Shown here: positions 25,918 to 35,199 of the stretch, piece by piece | Numbering within the stretch: position 1 is the first letter of the stretch | Layout of the letters: each line of letters begins with the position of its first letter | Assembly (NCBI GenBank): GCA_035274425.1 | Contig: DATEOC010000034.1 | Coordinates: 31,093 to 95,092 of the forward strand | Direction of reading: 5' to 3' | DNA length: 64,000 bases | Source: JADMIH01 sp035274425 | Lineage (GTDB): Bacteria > Chloroflexota > Chloroflexia > QHBQ01 > JADMIH01 | Program-made: the position numbers and the translations under genes | Notes under the pieces: model-generated | The model's database searches: none | What the model was told of the DNA's origin: nothing | The model's input: only the letters and a program-made list of their open reading frames with translations

Positions 25918-27072
25918 TTAGTTCCCGCAGAGCGCCCCACCTCGATTGTCGGTGGTGCAGTTGTTGTGCTCCCAGGTGTTAGCCGTGCCGCCCGTTCCTG
26001 TCCCGACAGACTCATCGTGCGCATCATGCTCGGCATTGTCATACAGCCTGTTGTGCTCGAAATCGTTACCTGTCGAGGTGGAAAATACGTAAATGCCATC
26101 GTAGCCACTATCGCTAACGGTATTGTGCGAGATCGTGTTATTGTCGGCATTGTCCAGGCCGATGCCATCGAAGGTGCTACCGGTAATATCGTTATGGGAC
26201 ACCACAGCGCCAGCGGTATCGATAACATAGATACTCTCGTCGTTGTTCGCCAGGCTGTTGTTACTCACCGAGACAACGCCCGGATCAAAGAGGAGCACCC
26301 CAGCGGAGGCGAAAGTCTGAGGGGAGTAGATATTATCGGATATGTCGTTGTGATGCACTTCGCCGGTAGCATCACCGCTGATTTGCACACCATTTTGCGC
26401 AATCGTAGCCGTCGGGCCAACCCCAATGATAGTGTTGTGGCCGACGTCGCCGGTGGAGCCAGGGCCACTTATCACAACGCCGCCCTTCTGGTACTCGTCA
26501 ATGGTGTTGCGCTCTATAGTCGCGCTGCCTACCTGCCCCTCGCTGAAGCGGCCAGCAAGCACGCCAATACCGTTCTGGCAGCCGCTGAAGGGGGTATCTC
26601 GAATCATGGTGATGTGATTGTCCAGGATCGAGGCCGAGCCGCCACCGTCAACACGCACGCCGTAACGTATGCTGTCGCAGGGTCCGCCACCGGGGCCACT
26701 GATGGTGAAGCTTTCAATAGTCACACCTGTCGCGCCGCTGACGCGCACGATAGCTTTTTCGTCTACCATAACAGCAGGCGCCTTAATGATGGCCGCCTCT
26801 TTCCGCTCTGAGCGGAGCTTGAGGCCATTCTTAGAGGCAGGGATGATGACCTGCTCCACATAAGTGCCTGGGCATACCTTGATGGTATCGCCAGGGCCTG
26901 CTGCTGTCACCGCAGCCTGTATCGTAGTATATTGTGCGTTGCGGCACTCAACCTTGTTGTCGTCCACCGTAAGCGTCTTGCTCGGCGCTGCGGACGCCAT
27001 GCCCCCGCCGAAAGGAATGAGCGATGCTACCATGACTAAAGCCGCAGTAGTCGCGATTTTCTTGAAATTCAA
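25918..27072 (-). CDS. Secreted right-handed parallel beta-helix protein
   Basis: 384 residues from TTG 27072, which has a strong SD (AGGAGGAG) seven bases upstream. Signal peptide with cleavage near GMASAA. The mature N terminus has the pectin-lyase-like opening TTIQAAVTAAGPGDTIKVCPGTYVEQ. It continues with repeated Asn-rich turns (NTIIGVG, HNDISDN, NNSLANN, HNTVSDSGYDGIYV), typical of NosD/CASH beta-helices. Two Cys near the C terminus may form a disulfide. Could bind or process polysaccharide; no catalytic site was identified. Confidence 0.82.
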   Translation of the reverse strand: MNFKKIATTAALVMVASLIPFGGGMASAAPSKTLTVDDNKVECRNAQYTTIQAAVTAAGPGDTIKVCPGTYVEQVIIPASKNGLKLRSERKEAAIIKAPAVMVDEKAIVRVSGATGVTIESFTISGPGGGPCDSIRYGVRVDGGGSASILDNHITMIRDTPFSGCQNGIGVLAGRFSEGQVGSATIERNTIDEYQKGGVVISGPGSTGDVGHNTIIGVGPTATIAQNGVQISGDATGEVHHNDISDNIYSPQTFASAGVLLFDPGVVSVSNNSLANNDESIYVIDTAGAVVSHNDITGSTFDGIGLDNADNNTISHNTVSDSGYDGIYVFSTSTGNDFEHNRLYDNAEHDAHDESVGTGTGGTANTWEHNNCTTDNRGGALCGN

Positions 27073-27518
27073 TCTAGTTCTCCTCCTGGTTATGTATCCG
27101 TATGGGTAAGTCGAAATGCTTAAGTGATCTGACCTGATTATGATCAGGCCCCGGACAATTACTCCTGAGCAATAACCCCCTTTCTCGATGGCGCTATCTA
27201 AATTGACAATAGCGCTGAATACGCGTGCGAATAACCCCCTTTGAAGGTGGGTATCGGATGCACCGCATAGGCTTCCTGTGGGTCGTATAACCTACCCACA
27301 TGCTCTGTCCCTCTACAGCTTCACCAGTCAGGACATCGCCTTATAGTACCGAATTTCGGGCAGCATGTCAAGAACCAAACGGGTAATCAAAGGAGTAATG
27401 CGAGAGGAATAGCTGCACAAGTAGGCGTGACGCACTACTCTTGCTACTGCTTGAGTTTATAATAGCCATATCCACCTTCGACTAGGACCCTCAGATACTC
27501 AATAAGGAGCATAACGGA
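27073..27518. other. 446-bp divergent intergenic region with small repeats
   Basis: No gene seen. It contains a direct repeat AATAACCCCCTTT at about 27171-27183 and 27230-27242. An inverted repeat GCGCTAT/ATAGCGC lies at 27191-27215, and a palindrome CCTGAT/ATCAGG at 27133-27148. A TATAAT at 27458-27463 and an SD AAGGAG serve the oxidoreductase. The paired motifs could be regulator sites or part of a structured 5' UTR. Confidence 0.5.
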
Positions 27519-28382
27519 ATGCGCACAGGAGTAGTTTTCCCACAGACAGAGATAGGCTCGGACCCCGCCGTGATACGCGATTACGCGCAAACGGCGGAGG
27601 GCCTCGGCTGTACGCACCTGCTGGTGTACGATCACGTGCTTGGAGCGGGCACCGCGAACCGCCCTAACTGGCGAGGGCCATACACCTCCGAGAGCCAGTT
27701 CCACGAACCGTTCGTCCTCTTCGGTTACCTTGCGGCTATCACGCAACACATGGAGCTTGTGACGGGTGTGCTCATTCTCCCACAGAGGCAGACCGCATTG
27801 GTCGCCAAGCAGACTGCCGAAGTGGATATATTGTGCGGCGGGAGACTGCGCCTGGGAGTGGGCGTGGGGTGGAACGCGATTGAGTACGATGGGCTGGGAC
27901 AGGACTTCGGCACGCGGGGCAAGCGCATCGAGGAGCAGGTACGCCTCCTGCGGGCGCTGTGGTCCGATACGGTAATCGACTTCGATGGGCGTTGGGACAC
28001 GATAGAGCAGGCGGGCATCAACCCGCTACCCGTCCAGCGCCCCATCCCAATCTGGATGGGCGGCTCGGCAGAGGCGGTGCTCAAGAGGGTAGGGGAGATG
28101 GGAGATGGCTGGTTCCCGCAGATGAGGCCGGATAACGAAGCGCGCCGCATGATAGAGCGGGTAAGAACTTACGCACAGGAAGCGGGCCGCGACGCCAACT
28201 CCATAGGCATCGAGGCGCGCCTCAACCTGCGCGGAGGGGACCCCGACAGCTGGCAGCAGCAGATAGAAGACTGGCGGGCGCTCGGCGCTACCCATATTGG
28301 TATCAATACTATGGGGATGGGGCTGGCTTCGCCACAAGAGCACATTAGGATGATAGAGCGGTTTGCCAAGACTGGCGGCTGA
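27519..28382 (+). CDS. LLM-class F420-dependent oxidoreductase
   Basis: 287 residues, a luciferase-like TIM-barrel enzyme. Typical strands: MRTGVVFPQTEIG at the N terminus, AAITQHMELVTGVLILPQR, RLRLGVGVGWNAIEYDGLG and IPIWMGGSAEAVLKR. The GVGWN segment and C-terminal layout fit the predicted F420-dependent subgroup found in Actinobacteria and Chloroflexota. Substrate unknown. SD AAGGAG lies nine bases before ATG 27519. Confidence 0.88.
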   Translation: MRTGVVFPQTEIGSDPAVIRDYAQTAEGLGCTHLLVYDHVLGAGTANRPNWRGPYTSESQFHEPFVLFGYLAAITQHMELVTGVLILPQRQTALVAKQTAEVDILCGGRLRLGVGVGWNAIEYDGLGQDFGTRGKRIEEQVRLLRALWSDTVIDFDGRWDTIEQAGINPLPVQRPIPIWMGGSAEAVLKRVGEMGDGWFPQMRPDNEARRMIERVRTYAQEAGRDANSIGIEARLNLRGGDPDSWQQQIEDWRALGATHIGINTMGMGLASPQEHIRMIERFAKTGG

Positions 28383-28460
28383 CCACTACAGATATAACTT
28401 CATATAGCAGTAGTACTGATGGCAGGACATATAGCTATGCTCCGTCATACGAAATAGCTA

Positions 28461-28489
28461 TTGCTGGCCCCGAGTAGGCACAGTATACT
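28461..28489 (+). promoter_or_regulatory. Sigma-70-type promoter for the MBL-fold gene
   Basis: TTGCTG at 28461-28466, a 17-bp spacer, TATACT at 28484-28489. It rules out an in-frame TTG start at 28461. Confidence 0.7.
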
Positions 28490-28559
28490 GACATCAGCCC
28501 TGCGTACCGCATACGGGTGGGCGCTGATGATCTATATCTTTAGCCTAACTGGGAAGGCA

Positions 28560-30035
28560 ATGAGCTATCGAAAACGCGGGCGTAACCCTGGATACTTACT
28601 TATCGTTCTAGCCGCGATCCTCTTCGCTGCCATACTCGTCGCGCGCAATCTGGGGGCATCACTTGCAGGAGGAGCTGGGAGTGGAGGGGGCACGCAAGTA
28701 GCGCGAAAGAGTGCACTTCCAACACAGGTACGCTCTACCGCCACTACCCTGGCCAAAGCGAAGCCAACAAAGACCGACCCCCCTCCCACCAGGACAAGGA
28801 GCCGACCACCTCCCTACATACCGACGCTTGAGCCTGAAAGCATTGGCGGTACAGTGCCCGGTCTACCAGCCTCACCGACAGGCGGCATAGAGGTCCACTT
28901 CATAAATGTCGGCCAGGGCGACTCGATTCTGATCCTTGCCCCAGGCCAAGTCGCTGTGCTTATCGACGGCGGTTACGGGGGCATGGGCACAGTTGAATAC
29001 TTGCAGGCCCTGGGGGTGGAGCGAGTCACCCTGATGGTAGCGACGCATCCCCATGCTGACCACATCGGCGGCCTCGTAGATGTACTGCACGCCATGCCCG
29101 TAGATGAAGTTGTCACTAATGGCCGCTCCTATACAACCCAGGTATATGAGCAGTTCCTCGACGCCATAGCCGCTTCCAAGGCCAGGTATCGAGAGGTGCA
29201 TCGCGGCGATACGCTCAGCGCGGGAGATATGGCGTTCCAGGTGCTGAACCCCGAAAGCGGAGAGAAGTATAGCGACCTAAATGACTCCTCGATTGTACTG
29301 CGGCTCGTGCATGGACCCACCAGCTTCCTCTTCACAGGGGACGCGGAGAGTGTAGCCGAAAAGCACATGCTAACATCAAACCAATCCTTACAGGCGACCA
29401 TCCTCAAGGTTGGGCATCATGGGAGCAAGACTTCATCTAAGCCAGAGTTTCTGGAAGCTGTACAACCCGAAGTAGCTATCTACAGCGCGGGGGTGAACAA
29501 TCCGTACGGCCATCCCCATCAATCTACCCTTGACGCGCTCGCAAGAGTATATGCGACGGTATACGGAACAGATGTCAATGGCACAATAGTTGTCACTGCC
29601 GAGGATAGTGGGTACAACGTGTTTACGCAGAAGAGCCTGGGGTCTCGCGCTCCCCCTCAGAAGAAAATAACCCCTACAAAGGTGCCTCGTCCGTCACCTT
29701 CTGCAATAGCATCGGCTACCGCAAGGCCGCCCTTGTCAGGAGGGGAATTGCCCCTGGAGGTTGTTTCCCTTACCTCCCCGGCCAGGCGAAACTCCTATGC
29801 TATACTGGCTATCAAGACCCTTCCAGGCGCTGAGTGCACAATCACTGTACTTTACAAGTCAGGCTCAAGCGTAGCCGCCGGGTTAGATCCGAAGGTGGCA
29901 GACGCGCAAGGAAAGGTGTCGTGGAGATGGAAGGTGGGGAGTAACACGACCCCAGGCACTTGGAAGATAATTGTCACCTCTACCCTAGATGATAAGAGCG
30001 GCATCATACAAATACCCTTCCAGGTGGTAAGATAG
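28560..30035 (+). CDS. ComEC-like metallo-beta-lactamase protein, membrane anchored
   Basis: 491 residues from ATG 28560 (ATG 28527 is possible). A signal anchor (about 12-30) is followed by a Thr/Pro/Lys-rich linker. An MBL-fold domain of the ComEC/Rec2 C-terminal type spans about residues 110-355: VHFINVGQGDSI, metal-binding THPHADHIGG, LFTGDAE, and VGHHGSKTSS. After a second linker an Ig-like C-terminal domain follows (ending WKIIVTSTLDDKSG...). The ComEC channel part is missing, so this is a stand-alone extracytoplasmic hydrolase, possibly a nuclease or phosphodiesterase. It is followed by a DUF3006 gene, a common partner. Confidence 0.85.
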   Translation: MSYRKRGRNPGYLLIVLAAILFAAILVARNLGASLAGGAGSGGGTQVARKSALPTQVRSTATTLAKAKPTKTDPPPTRTRSRPPPYIPTLEPESIGGTVPGLPASPTGGIEVHFINVGQGDSILILAPGQVAVLIDGGYGGMGTVEYLQALGVERVTLMVATHPHADHIGGLVDVLHAMPVDEVVTNGRSYTTQVYEQFLDAIAASKARYREVHRGDTLSAGDMAFQVLNPESGEKYSDLNDSSIVLRLVHGPTSFLFTGDAESVAEKHMLTSNQSLQATILKVGHHGSKTSSKPEFLEAVQPEVAIYSAGVNNPYGHPHQSTLDALARVYATVYGTDVNGTIVVTAEDSGYNVFTQKSLGSRAPPQKKITPTKVPRPSPSAIASATARPPLSGGELPLEVVSLTSPARRNSYAILAIKTLPGAECTITVLYKSGSSVAAGLDPKVADAQGKVSWRWKVGSNTTPGTWKIIVTSTLDDKSGIIQIPFQVVR

Positions 30036-30040
30036 GGTAT

Positions 30041-30289
30041 ATGGAGAAAGCTGTTATCGACCGCTTCGAAGGGGAGTGGGCCGTCTTGCTGGTAGGAGAT
30101 ATTGGTAGAGTCGTAAATGTGCCACGCTTATCAGTTCCAGGAAAGGCACGAGAAGGGGATTGGCTGCACGTGGAGGTGGAAGGGGACGAGCTAATATCTG
30201 CCGTTCTGGACAAGGAAGAAACCAGGAGAGTAAGGAAACGTATAGAGGAGAAGCTGAGGAGACTACGCCGAGGCGAACATCTCAAGTAA
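30041..30289 (+). CDS. DUF3006 domain protein
   Basis: 82 residues beginning KAVIDRFEGEWAVLLVGD, the DUF3006 signature, with a basic C-terminal helix. Starts five bases after the MBL-fold gene, with no clear SD, so it is probably translated by coupling. DUF3006 genes are often found next to ComEC-like MBL proteins; the function is unknown. Confidence 0.85.
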   Translation: MEKAVIDRFEGEWAVLLVGDIGRVVNVPRLSVPGKAREGDWLHVEVEGDELISAVLDKEETRRVRKRIEEKLRRLRRGEHLK

Positions 30290-30357
30290 TACAGGTCAGA
30301 CAGATGACCTATCTGCCGTCCCCATATAGATGTAGGGCCATCTCCTGCGGATTACCG

Positions 30358-30386
30358 TTGACGCACCTTCACTGGTGTGCTACACT
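30358..30386 (+). promoter_or_regulatory. Sigma-70-type promoter for the ABC-2 operon
   Basis: TTGACG at 30358-30363, a 17-bp spacer, TACACT at 30381-30386. Leader of about 80 nt to ATG 30476. Confidence 0.6.
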
Positions 30387-30475
30387 CCCCTAACAAGCCG
30401 GAATAGGTGTGAAGCTCGTGGTATTATGGTCCCGCGCGCTTTCGCATACTCAACTGGCCTGGAAGGGGGCAGGAT

Positions 30476-31498
30476 ATGGCGATCATCGAGGTCACAGACC
30501 TGCGCAAGACGTTCCGCAGCAAGGTCAAGGAGCCTGGGCTGGGAGGAAGCCTGCGCTCCATTATCTCCCCGAAGTGGCGCACAGTCGAGGCCGTCAAGGG
30601 CATCTCCTTCGCGTGCGAGCAAAGTGAATTGCTCGCCTTCATCGGCCCGAACGGCGCGGGCAAGTCTACCACCATCAAGATGCTGACCGGCATCCTCTAC
30701 CCCACAGACGGGCAGTCGCAGGTGCTCGGCTTCACCCCCTGGCGTGAAAGACAGCGCCTGGCGTACAACATCGCCTCCGTCTTCGGCCAGAAATCGCAGC
30801 TCTGGATACACCTCCCGCCGGTCGACACCTTCAACCTTCTCGCCCGCATCTTCGAGCTTGACGACCGCGAGTACAAGGAGCGCGTCAACTACCTCATAGA
30901 CGTGTTCCAGGTAGGCGACCTCGTAAAGACCCCTGCCCGCAAGCTGAGCCTGGGCGAGAGGATGCGCTGCGAGCTTGTAGCGGCGCTAATCCACCGTCCA
31001 AAGGTGCTATTCCTGGACGAGCCGACGATAGGACTGGACGTAATCGCCAAGCAGCGCATCCGCGACCTGATTCGCCATCTCAACCGGGAAGAGGGGGTGA
31101 CAGTATTCCTCACCTCGCACGACGCGGGGGATATAGAGCAGCTTTGCAAGCGGGTCATAGTGGTAAATCACGGCAGCATCATACTGAACACAAGCGTCAG
31201 CACCCTGCGACGCAAGTACTTGCAACACAAGATAATAGACCTGAAGCTGCATGACCCCGTCCCGCCCGAAGGGATAGCACTGCGCGGCGCGACGGTCCTC
31301 AAGGCCAGCACCTACGGCGTTAAGCTCCAGGTAGATACAGCCGAAACGAGCATGGAAGCGATCATCAGCGACCTCGTAGCCCACCACCGGGTAGCGGACA
31401 TCACTATAGAAGACCCTCCGATGGAGCAGATCATCGCGGCGATCTACCAGACGCCTTTGGACGACGGACGAGAGAAGGCAGCAGGCAGTAGGCAGTAG
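30476..31498 (+). CDS. ABC-2 exporter ATP-binding subunit
   Basis: 340 residues. Walker A GPNGAGKST, signature LSLGERMR, Walker B VLFLDEPT and the switch His in LTSHDAGD. The relatively long N terminus (FRSKVKEPGLGG) and GQKSQLW motif fit the daunorubicin/viologen-type exporter subgroup that pairs with DUF990-like permeases. The last dozen residues (DDGREKAAGSRQ) are encoded by GGACGAC and GCAGTAG heptamers, a repeat-made tail. It heads a three-gene operon with the permeases at 31555 and 32402. Confidence 0.9.
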   Translation: MAIIEVTDLRKTFRSKVKEPGLGGSLRSIISPKWRTVEAVKGISFACEQSELLAFIGPNGAGKSTTIKMLTGILYPTDGQSQVLGFTPWRERQRLAYNIASVFGQKSQLWIHLPPVDTFNLLARIFELDDREYKERVNYLIDVFQVGDLVKTPARKLSLGERMRCELVAALIHRPKVLFLDEPTIGLDVIAKQRIRDLIRHLNREEGVTVFLTSHDAGDIEQLCKRVIVVNHGSIILNTSVSTLRRKYLQHKIIDLKLHDPVPPEGIALRGATVLKASTYGVKLQVDTAETSMEAIISDLVAHHRVADITIEDPPMEQIIAAIYQTPLDDGREKAAGSRQ

Positions 31499-31512
31499 GC
31501 AGAAAGCAGAAG
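31459..31512. repeat. Heptamer array, GGACGAC then GCAGTAG/GCAGAAG families
   Basis: Two families in a row, overlapping the stop codon of the ABC ATPase. No complementary arm. Confidence 0.85.
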
Positions 31513-31554
31513 ATGAACCCAAAACTATACCCCAACCCGTACAGATAACCTGAG

Positions 31555-32412
31555 ATGCAAGCTCAACAGACAATCCGCACTCCGCATTCCGCACTCCGCA
31601 CTCCGTCCCCCTGGTGGCGGCGTGGCGGTAAGTACGCGGCGGTGTTGCGCATGAGCATGGCAAATCACTTCGCATACATCGGCGAGGCGCTACTTCGCAG
31701 CATCTTCCTGGTGCTAATAATCTTCATCTTCGTGCAGCTGTGGAGCGCCACATATACTGTGCTTGGGACGAGCCAGATAGGGGTGTACTCCCTCCCGCAA
31801 ATGGTGTGGTACTTCGCCTTTGCCGAGGCGATCATCATGAGCGCGCCCATGCTGCGCCGCAAGGTGGACGAGGATGTGAAGTCGGGGGATCTAGCATATC
31901 GTCTGAGCAAGCCATACAACTATATGCTCTACCTGGCCTCAGACTATGCGGGCGAGTGGATAGCGCGCTTCGTGCTAAACCTGGCGGTCGCAAGCGCGTT
32001 GGCGCTCCTCCTCGTCGGGCCTATCACCTTTACGGTATGGGGCGTGGCGTCGGCGCTCGTGCTGTTAGTAGGCGCTGTGGTGCTCGACTTCCTGGGAGCC
32101 GCCATCGTCAGCCTGCTCGCCTTCTGGATAGAAGATACGATGCCGTTCAACCTCATTTACAGGAGGCTCACGATGCTCTTAGGCGGGATGATGATACCCC
32201 TGGATGTCTTCCCTGAGCCGCTCTCCAGCATCGCCCGCGCCCTCCCCTTCAGCTATATCGTGTACGGCCCGTCGCGCCAGTGGGTCTCCCCGACGGAGAG
32301 CTTCTTTGTCGAAGTGCTGCCCCGGCTGGCTATATCCATAGTGGTCGCGGGTAGTATAGTCTTCCTGATGTTTCGGGCGGGGCAGAGGAATGTGACGGTA
32401 AATGGGGGCTAA
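31555..32412 (+). CDS. ABC-2 family permease, first subunit
   Basis: Up to 285 residues, six TM helices. The first 30 residues after ATG 31555 are encoded largely by CGCACTC heptamers (31573-31607). A natural start is therefore likely to be later, for example ATG 31651 (MSMANHFAYIGEALL). Helix content and the RRKVDEDVKSGDLAYRLSKPYNY loop are typical of ABC-2 permeases in DUF990-like pairs. It overlaps the next permease by 11 bases, so the two form a heterodimer translated together. Confidence 0.85.
   Translation: MQAQQTIRTPHSALRTPSPWWRRGGKYAAVLRMSMANHFAYIGEALLRSIFLVLIIFIFVQLWSATYTVLGTSQIGVYSLPQMVWYFAFAEAIIMSAPMLRRKVDEDVKSGDLAYRLSKPYNYMLYLASDYAGEWIARFVLNLAVASALALLLVGPITFTVWGVASALVLLVGAVVLDFLGAAIVSLLAFWIEDTMPFNLIYRRLTMLLGGMMIPLDVFPEPLSSIARALPFSYIVYGPSRQWVSPTESFFVEVLPRLAISIVVAGSIVFLMFRAGQRNVTVNGG
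31573..31607. repeat. Heptamer array, CGCACTC/CGCATTC family
   Basis: Four to five tandem units at the 5' end of the permease reading frame, without a complementary arm. Confidence 0.85.
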
Positions 32413-33217
32413 TGTGATAATACACGCTATCCGCATCCATACCCGCTTCGTGTGGGACTACGTAATCGCCAACATGCTGGTGGCGCTTGAGTATAGGGCG
32501 TCGTTTATCACCCAGGTGATAGGGATGCTGCTGAACGACAGCATGTGGGTTACTTTCTGGTGGATATACTTCACCCGCTTCCAGGTGTTGCAAGGGGGTT
32601 ATGGCATCGAGGATGTGCTGGGGCTGTGGGCGATGGTGGGGGTGGCGTTCGGGCTGTGCTGCGGCCTCTTCGGCAATGTGCTCACCATGGCAGAGACGAT
32701 CAGCCAGGGGAAGCTCGACTACTACCTCACCCTCCCCAAGAACGTGCTGCTGCACGTGCTGGTGAGCCGCATGGACGTTACCGCCTGGGGCGACCTGGTC
32801 TTTGGCACGGGGTTATTCGTCATCTTCCTGCGGCCCGGCCCTGAGCGCATCGCGCTATTCCTGCTGCTGGCGACATGCGCCGCAATCGTCTTCCTGGCTT
32901 TCAACATCCTGTGGCAGTCGCTCGCTTTCTGGCTGGGCAACGCGGAGGGACTGGCGGCACAGATGTGGAACGCCCTGATCGCCTTCTCGACCTATCCCGA
33001 CCCATTGTTCAGGGGGTTGGTCAGGGGGCTGCTCTTCTCAGTCCTGCCCGCCGCCTTCATGTCTCACATTCCGGTGCGCCTCCTCCGCGATTTCGACCCT
33101 GCGCTCATCGGCACCGAGATTGCCGTCGCAGTGGGCACATTTGCTTTATCGGTGTTTGTCTTCTACAGAGGTCTGAGGCGATACGAGTCGGGGAACATGA
33201 TGACGGTGAGGAGTTAG
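32402..33217 (+). CDS. ABC-2 family permease, second subunit (DUF990-like)
   Basis: 271 residues, six TM helices. The pattern FITQVIGMLLNDSMWVTFWWIYF, GKLDYYLTLPKNVL and the terminal YRGLRRYESGN match the DUF990/ABC2_membrane_6 type. It overlaps the first permease by 11 bases. With the ATPase it should form an exporter of lipid, drug or peptide; the substrate cannot be told. Confidence 0.88.
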   Translation: MGANVIIHAIRIHTRFVWDYVIANMLVALEYRASFITQVIGMLLNDSMWVTFWWIYFTRFQVLQGGYGIEDVLGLWAMVGVAFGLCCGLFGNVLTMAETISQGKLDYYLTLPKNVLLHVLVSRMDVTAWGDLVFGTGLFVIFLRPGPERIALFLLLATCAAIVFLAFNILWQSLAFWLGNAEGLAAQMWNALIAFSTYPDPLFRGLVRGLLFSVLPAAFMSHIPVRLLRDFDPALIGTEIAVAVGTFALSVFVFYRGLRRYESGNMMTVRS

Positions 33218-35190
33218 CTTACAACTCCCGCATACCCATCCGCCCTCTTATCGCTCCCCGCAATGTACTCTCCAGAGGGCAGCCGCCATATTATCTGCCC
33301 GCGCCCGAACGCACCTGTAGGCTCAGCTGTCGTAATCGTGTGGCCCATCGCCCGTAAGCCCTTTATGATGGTGGGAGCAGCGTCTGATTCGAGTTGCACC
33401 GCGCGCCCGCTAGTCCACTGCCACCTGGGCGCGTCGAGGCTCTGCTGGGGGTGCATGCCGTAGTCAACCGTGTTGACCACCATCTGCATGTGGCCCTGGG
33501 GCTGCATGTACCCACCCATCACCCCGAAGGGGCCAATCGCCTGCCCGTTGCGGGTCAGAAAGGCCGGGATGATGGTGTGGTAAGGGCGCTTGCCTGGTTG
33601 GAGGCTGTTAGGGTGTTTGGGGTCCATGCTGAAGCCCATGCCCCGGTTTTGCAGCGAGATGCCCGTGCCCGGCACCACTACGCCCGACCCGAAGCCCATG
33701 TAGTTCGACTGGATGAAGCTGACCATCATGCCGTCCTTGTCAGCCGCGCACAGGTAGACAGTGCCGCCTGAGTAGGGGTCGCCAGGCTTGGGGTCGAGCG
33801 CGTTCTTACCGATGAGGGCGCGCCGCCTTTTGGCGTAACCTTTGTCGAGCAGTTGCGCCGTGGGCACCTTCGAGAACTCCGGGTCGGCCACGTAGCGGTG
33901 AGCGTCAACGAAGGCCAGCTTCAGCGACTCTATCTGGGGGTGGAGCGACTGCGCCGTATCTCTCGCGCTCGCCTTTACGTCAAACCCCTCCAGGATGTTA
34001 AGCCCGATGAGTGCGGTGATACCCTGGCCATTTGGCGGAATCTCCCAAATGTCGTATCCCCTGTATGACGTTGTAATAGGCTCAACCCATGTGCTGCTGT
34101 GAGATGCCAGGTCTGCTTCTGTGATAAGCCCGCCCGTCTCGGAGGCGAAGCGCGCAATCTCTCGCGCCAATCCGCCGTTGTAGAAGTCACCGGCGTGGGA
34201 CTCGGCGATACGCCGCAAGGTGGAGGCGTGGCCGGGGCTGGTCCATACCTCACCAGCTTTCGGGCCGCGCCCATAGTGCGTGAAGGTCTCACGCCAGCCT
34301 TTGAATGCCGCTCCCTGTAGCGCCGTGTATATTGGCACAGAGTAGTTCCAACTCGAAGCGACGATTGGCGCTACCTTGAACCCACTCTCGGCGTAGCGTA
34401 TTGCAGGCTCGAATAGATTGGCGAAGGGGAGCTTGCCAAAGCGAGCGTGGAGGTCTCGCCACGCGGCGGGAGCGCCAGGCACAGTCACGGGTAGCCAACC
34501 CTTCTGCGGCATCTCCTTGTGCCCAAGCTTGCGAAGCTTCTCGATGCTGAGCGTAGCGGGGGCGCGTCCCGACGCGTTGAGGCCATGCACCTTCTGCCCA
34601 TCCCACACCAGCGCGAATGCATCCGAGCCGATACCGTTCGACGTAGGCTCCACGACCGTGAGAGCGATAGCGGTGGCAAGCGCGGCATCTACGGCGTTCC
34701 CCCCGCGCTTCAACATCTCAAGCCCCGCCTGCACGGCCAGAGGCTCGCTCGTAGCCACCACGCCTCCGCGTGCTACGACGCTCTTACGCTTGCTGTATGG
34801 ATTGCGTGACAGGTCGAATTTGATGTCCAAGCCTTTACCTCCTGAAGACGATTTCGGATTTGCGGAAGTGGGTACTTGAGGCCGGGGCGTTGCAGTCGCG
34901 GGCCGTGCGGTGGGCGATGGCTTGCGCGTCGTAGGTGACGGTACGCGGGTAGAGGTTGGAGCTGTTTTGGGTGGAGAGAGCGCCGAGTGAGCTTGTGGTT
35001 GCGGACCTGGTGCCTGGGAGGTGAGGGGTGAGCTATCATCGCAACCGGCAGCTATCAGCAAATTGCTCGCGACCGCGCTCCCCGCCAGGAGAGTGGCTTT
35101 GCGTAAGAATTCCCTTCGAGTTATGGGAGAGTTGGAAATGGCCTCTGATGACTCGCCTGACGACTCGGCGATGGGATCATCTGGGTTCAT
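33214..35190 (-). CDS. Gamma-glutamyltransferase family enzyme, Tat-exported lipoprotein
   Basis: 658 residues from ATG 35190. The Tat motif RREFLRK, a hydrophobic stretch and LIAAGC lipobox mark a Tat-exported lipoprotein, followed by a Pro/Thr-rich linker. The Ntn-hydrolase domain matches GGT: VVARGGVVATSEPLAVQAG, NAVDAALATAIAL, NGIGSDAF. The autoprocessing nucleophile is the Thr of GGTVYLCAADKDG (about residue 475). The usual TTH is replaced by TVY, as in the YwrD-like subgroup. This fits a glutathione or gamma-glutamyl peptide hydrolase, but activity is unproven. It overlaps the end of the opposite-strand permease gene by four bases. Confidence 0.9.
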   Translation of the reverse strand: MNPDDPIAESSGESSEAISNSPITRREFLRKATLLAGSAVASNLLIAAGCDDSSPLTSQAPGPQPQAHSALSPPKTAPTSTRVPSPTTRKPSPTARPATATPRPQVPTSANPKSSSGGKGLDIKFDLSRNPYSKRKSVVARGGVVATSEPLAVQAGLEMLKRGGNAVDAALATAIALTVVEPTSNGIGSDAFALVWDGQKVHGLNASGRAPATLSIEKLRKLGHKEMPQKGWLPVTVPGAPAAWRDLHARFGKLPFANLFEPAIRYAESGFKVAPIVASSWNYSVPIYTALQGAAFKGWRETFTHYGRGPKAGEVWTSPGHASTLRRIAESHAGDFYNGGLAREIARFASETGGLITEADLASHSSTWVEPITTSYRGYDIWEIPPNGQGITALIGLNILEGFDVKASARDTAQSLHPQIESLKLAFVDAHRYVADPEFSKVPTAQLLDKGYAKRRRALIGKNALDPKPGDPYSGGTVYLCAADKDGMMVSFIQSNYMGFGSGVVVPGTGISLQNRGMGFSMDPKHPNSLQPGKRPYHTIIPAFLTRNGQAIGPFGVMGGYMQPQGHMQMVVNTVDYGMHPQQSLDAPRWQWTSGRAVQLESDAAPTIIKGLRAMGHTITTAEPTGAFGRGQIIWRLPSGEYIAGSDKRADGYAGVVS

Positions 35191-35199
35191 AATACGAGC

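Noticed and set aside
25966..26811. 281-codon plus-strand ORF
   Set aside because: Antisense to the beta-helix gene, whose signal peptide, SD and repeats are convincing.
27073..27518. Cyclic-di-GMP or other known riboswitch upstream of the beta-helix gene
   Set aside because: I could not match the conserved core of any known class; only short direct and inverted repeats are present.
28461..28559. In-frame TTG start for the MBL-fold protein at 28461
   Set aside because: It coincides with the -35 of a good promoter; the first usable starts are ATG 28527 and 28560.
31007..31675. 222-codon minus-strand ORF over the ABC ATPase
   Set aside because: Antisense to Walker-motif-bearing sequence; part of it is heptamer DNA.
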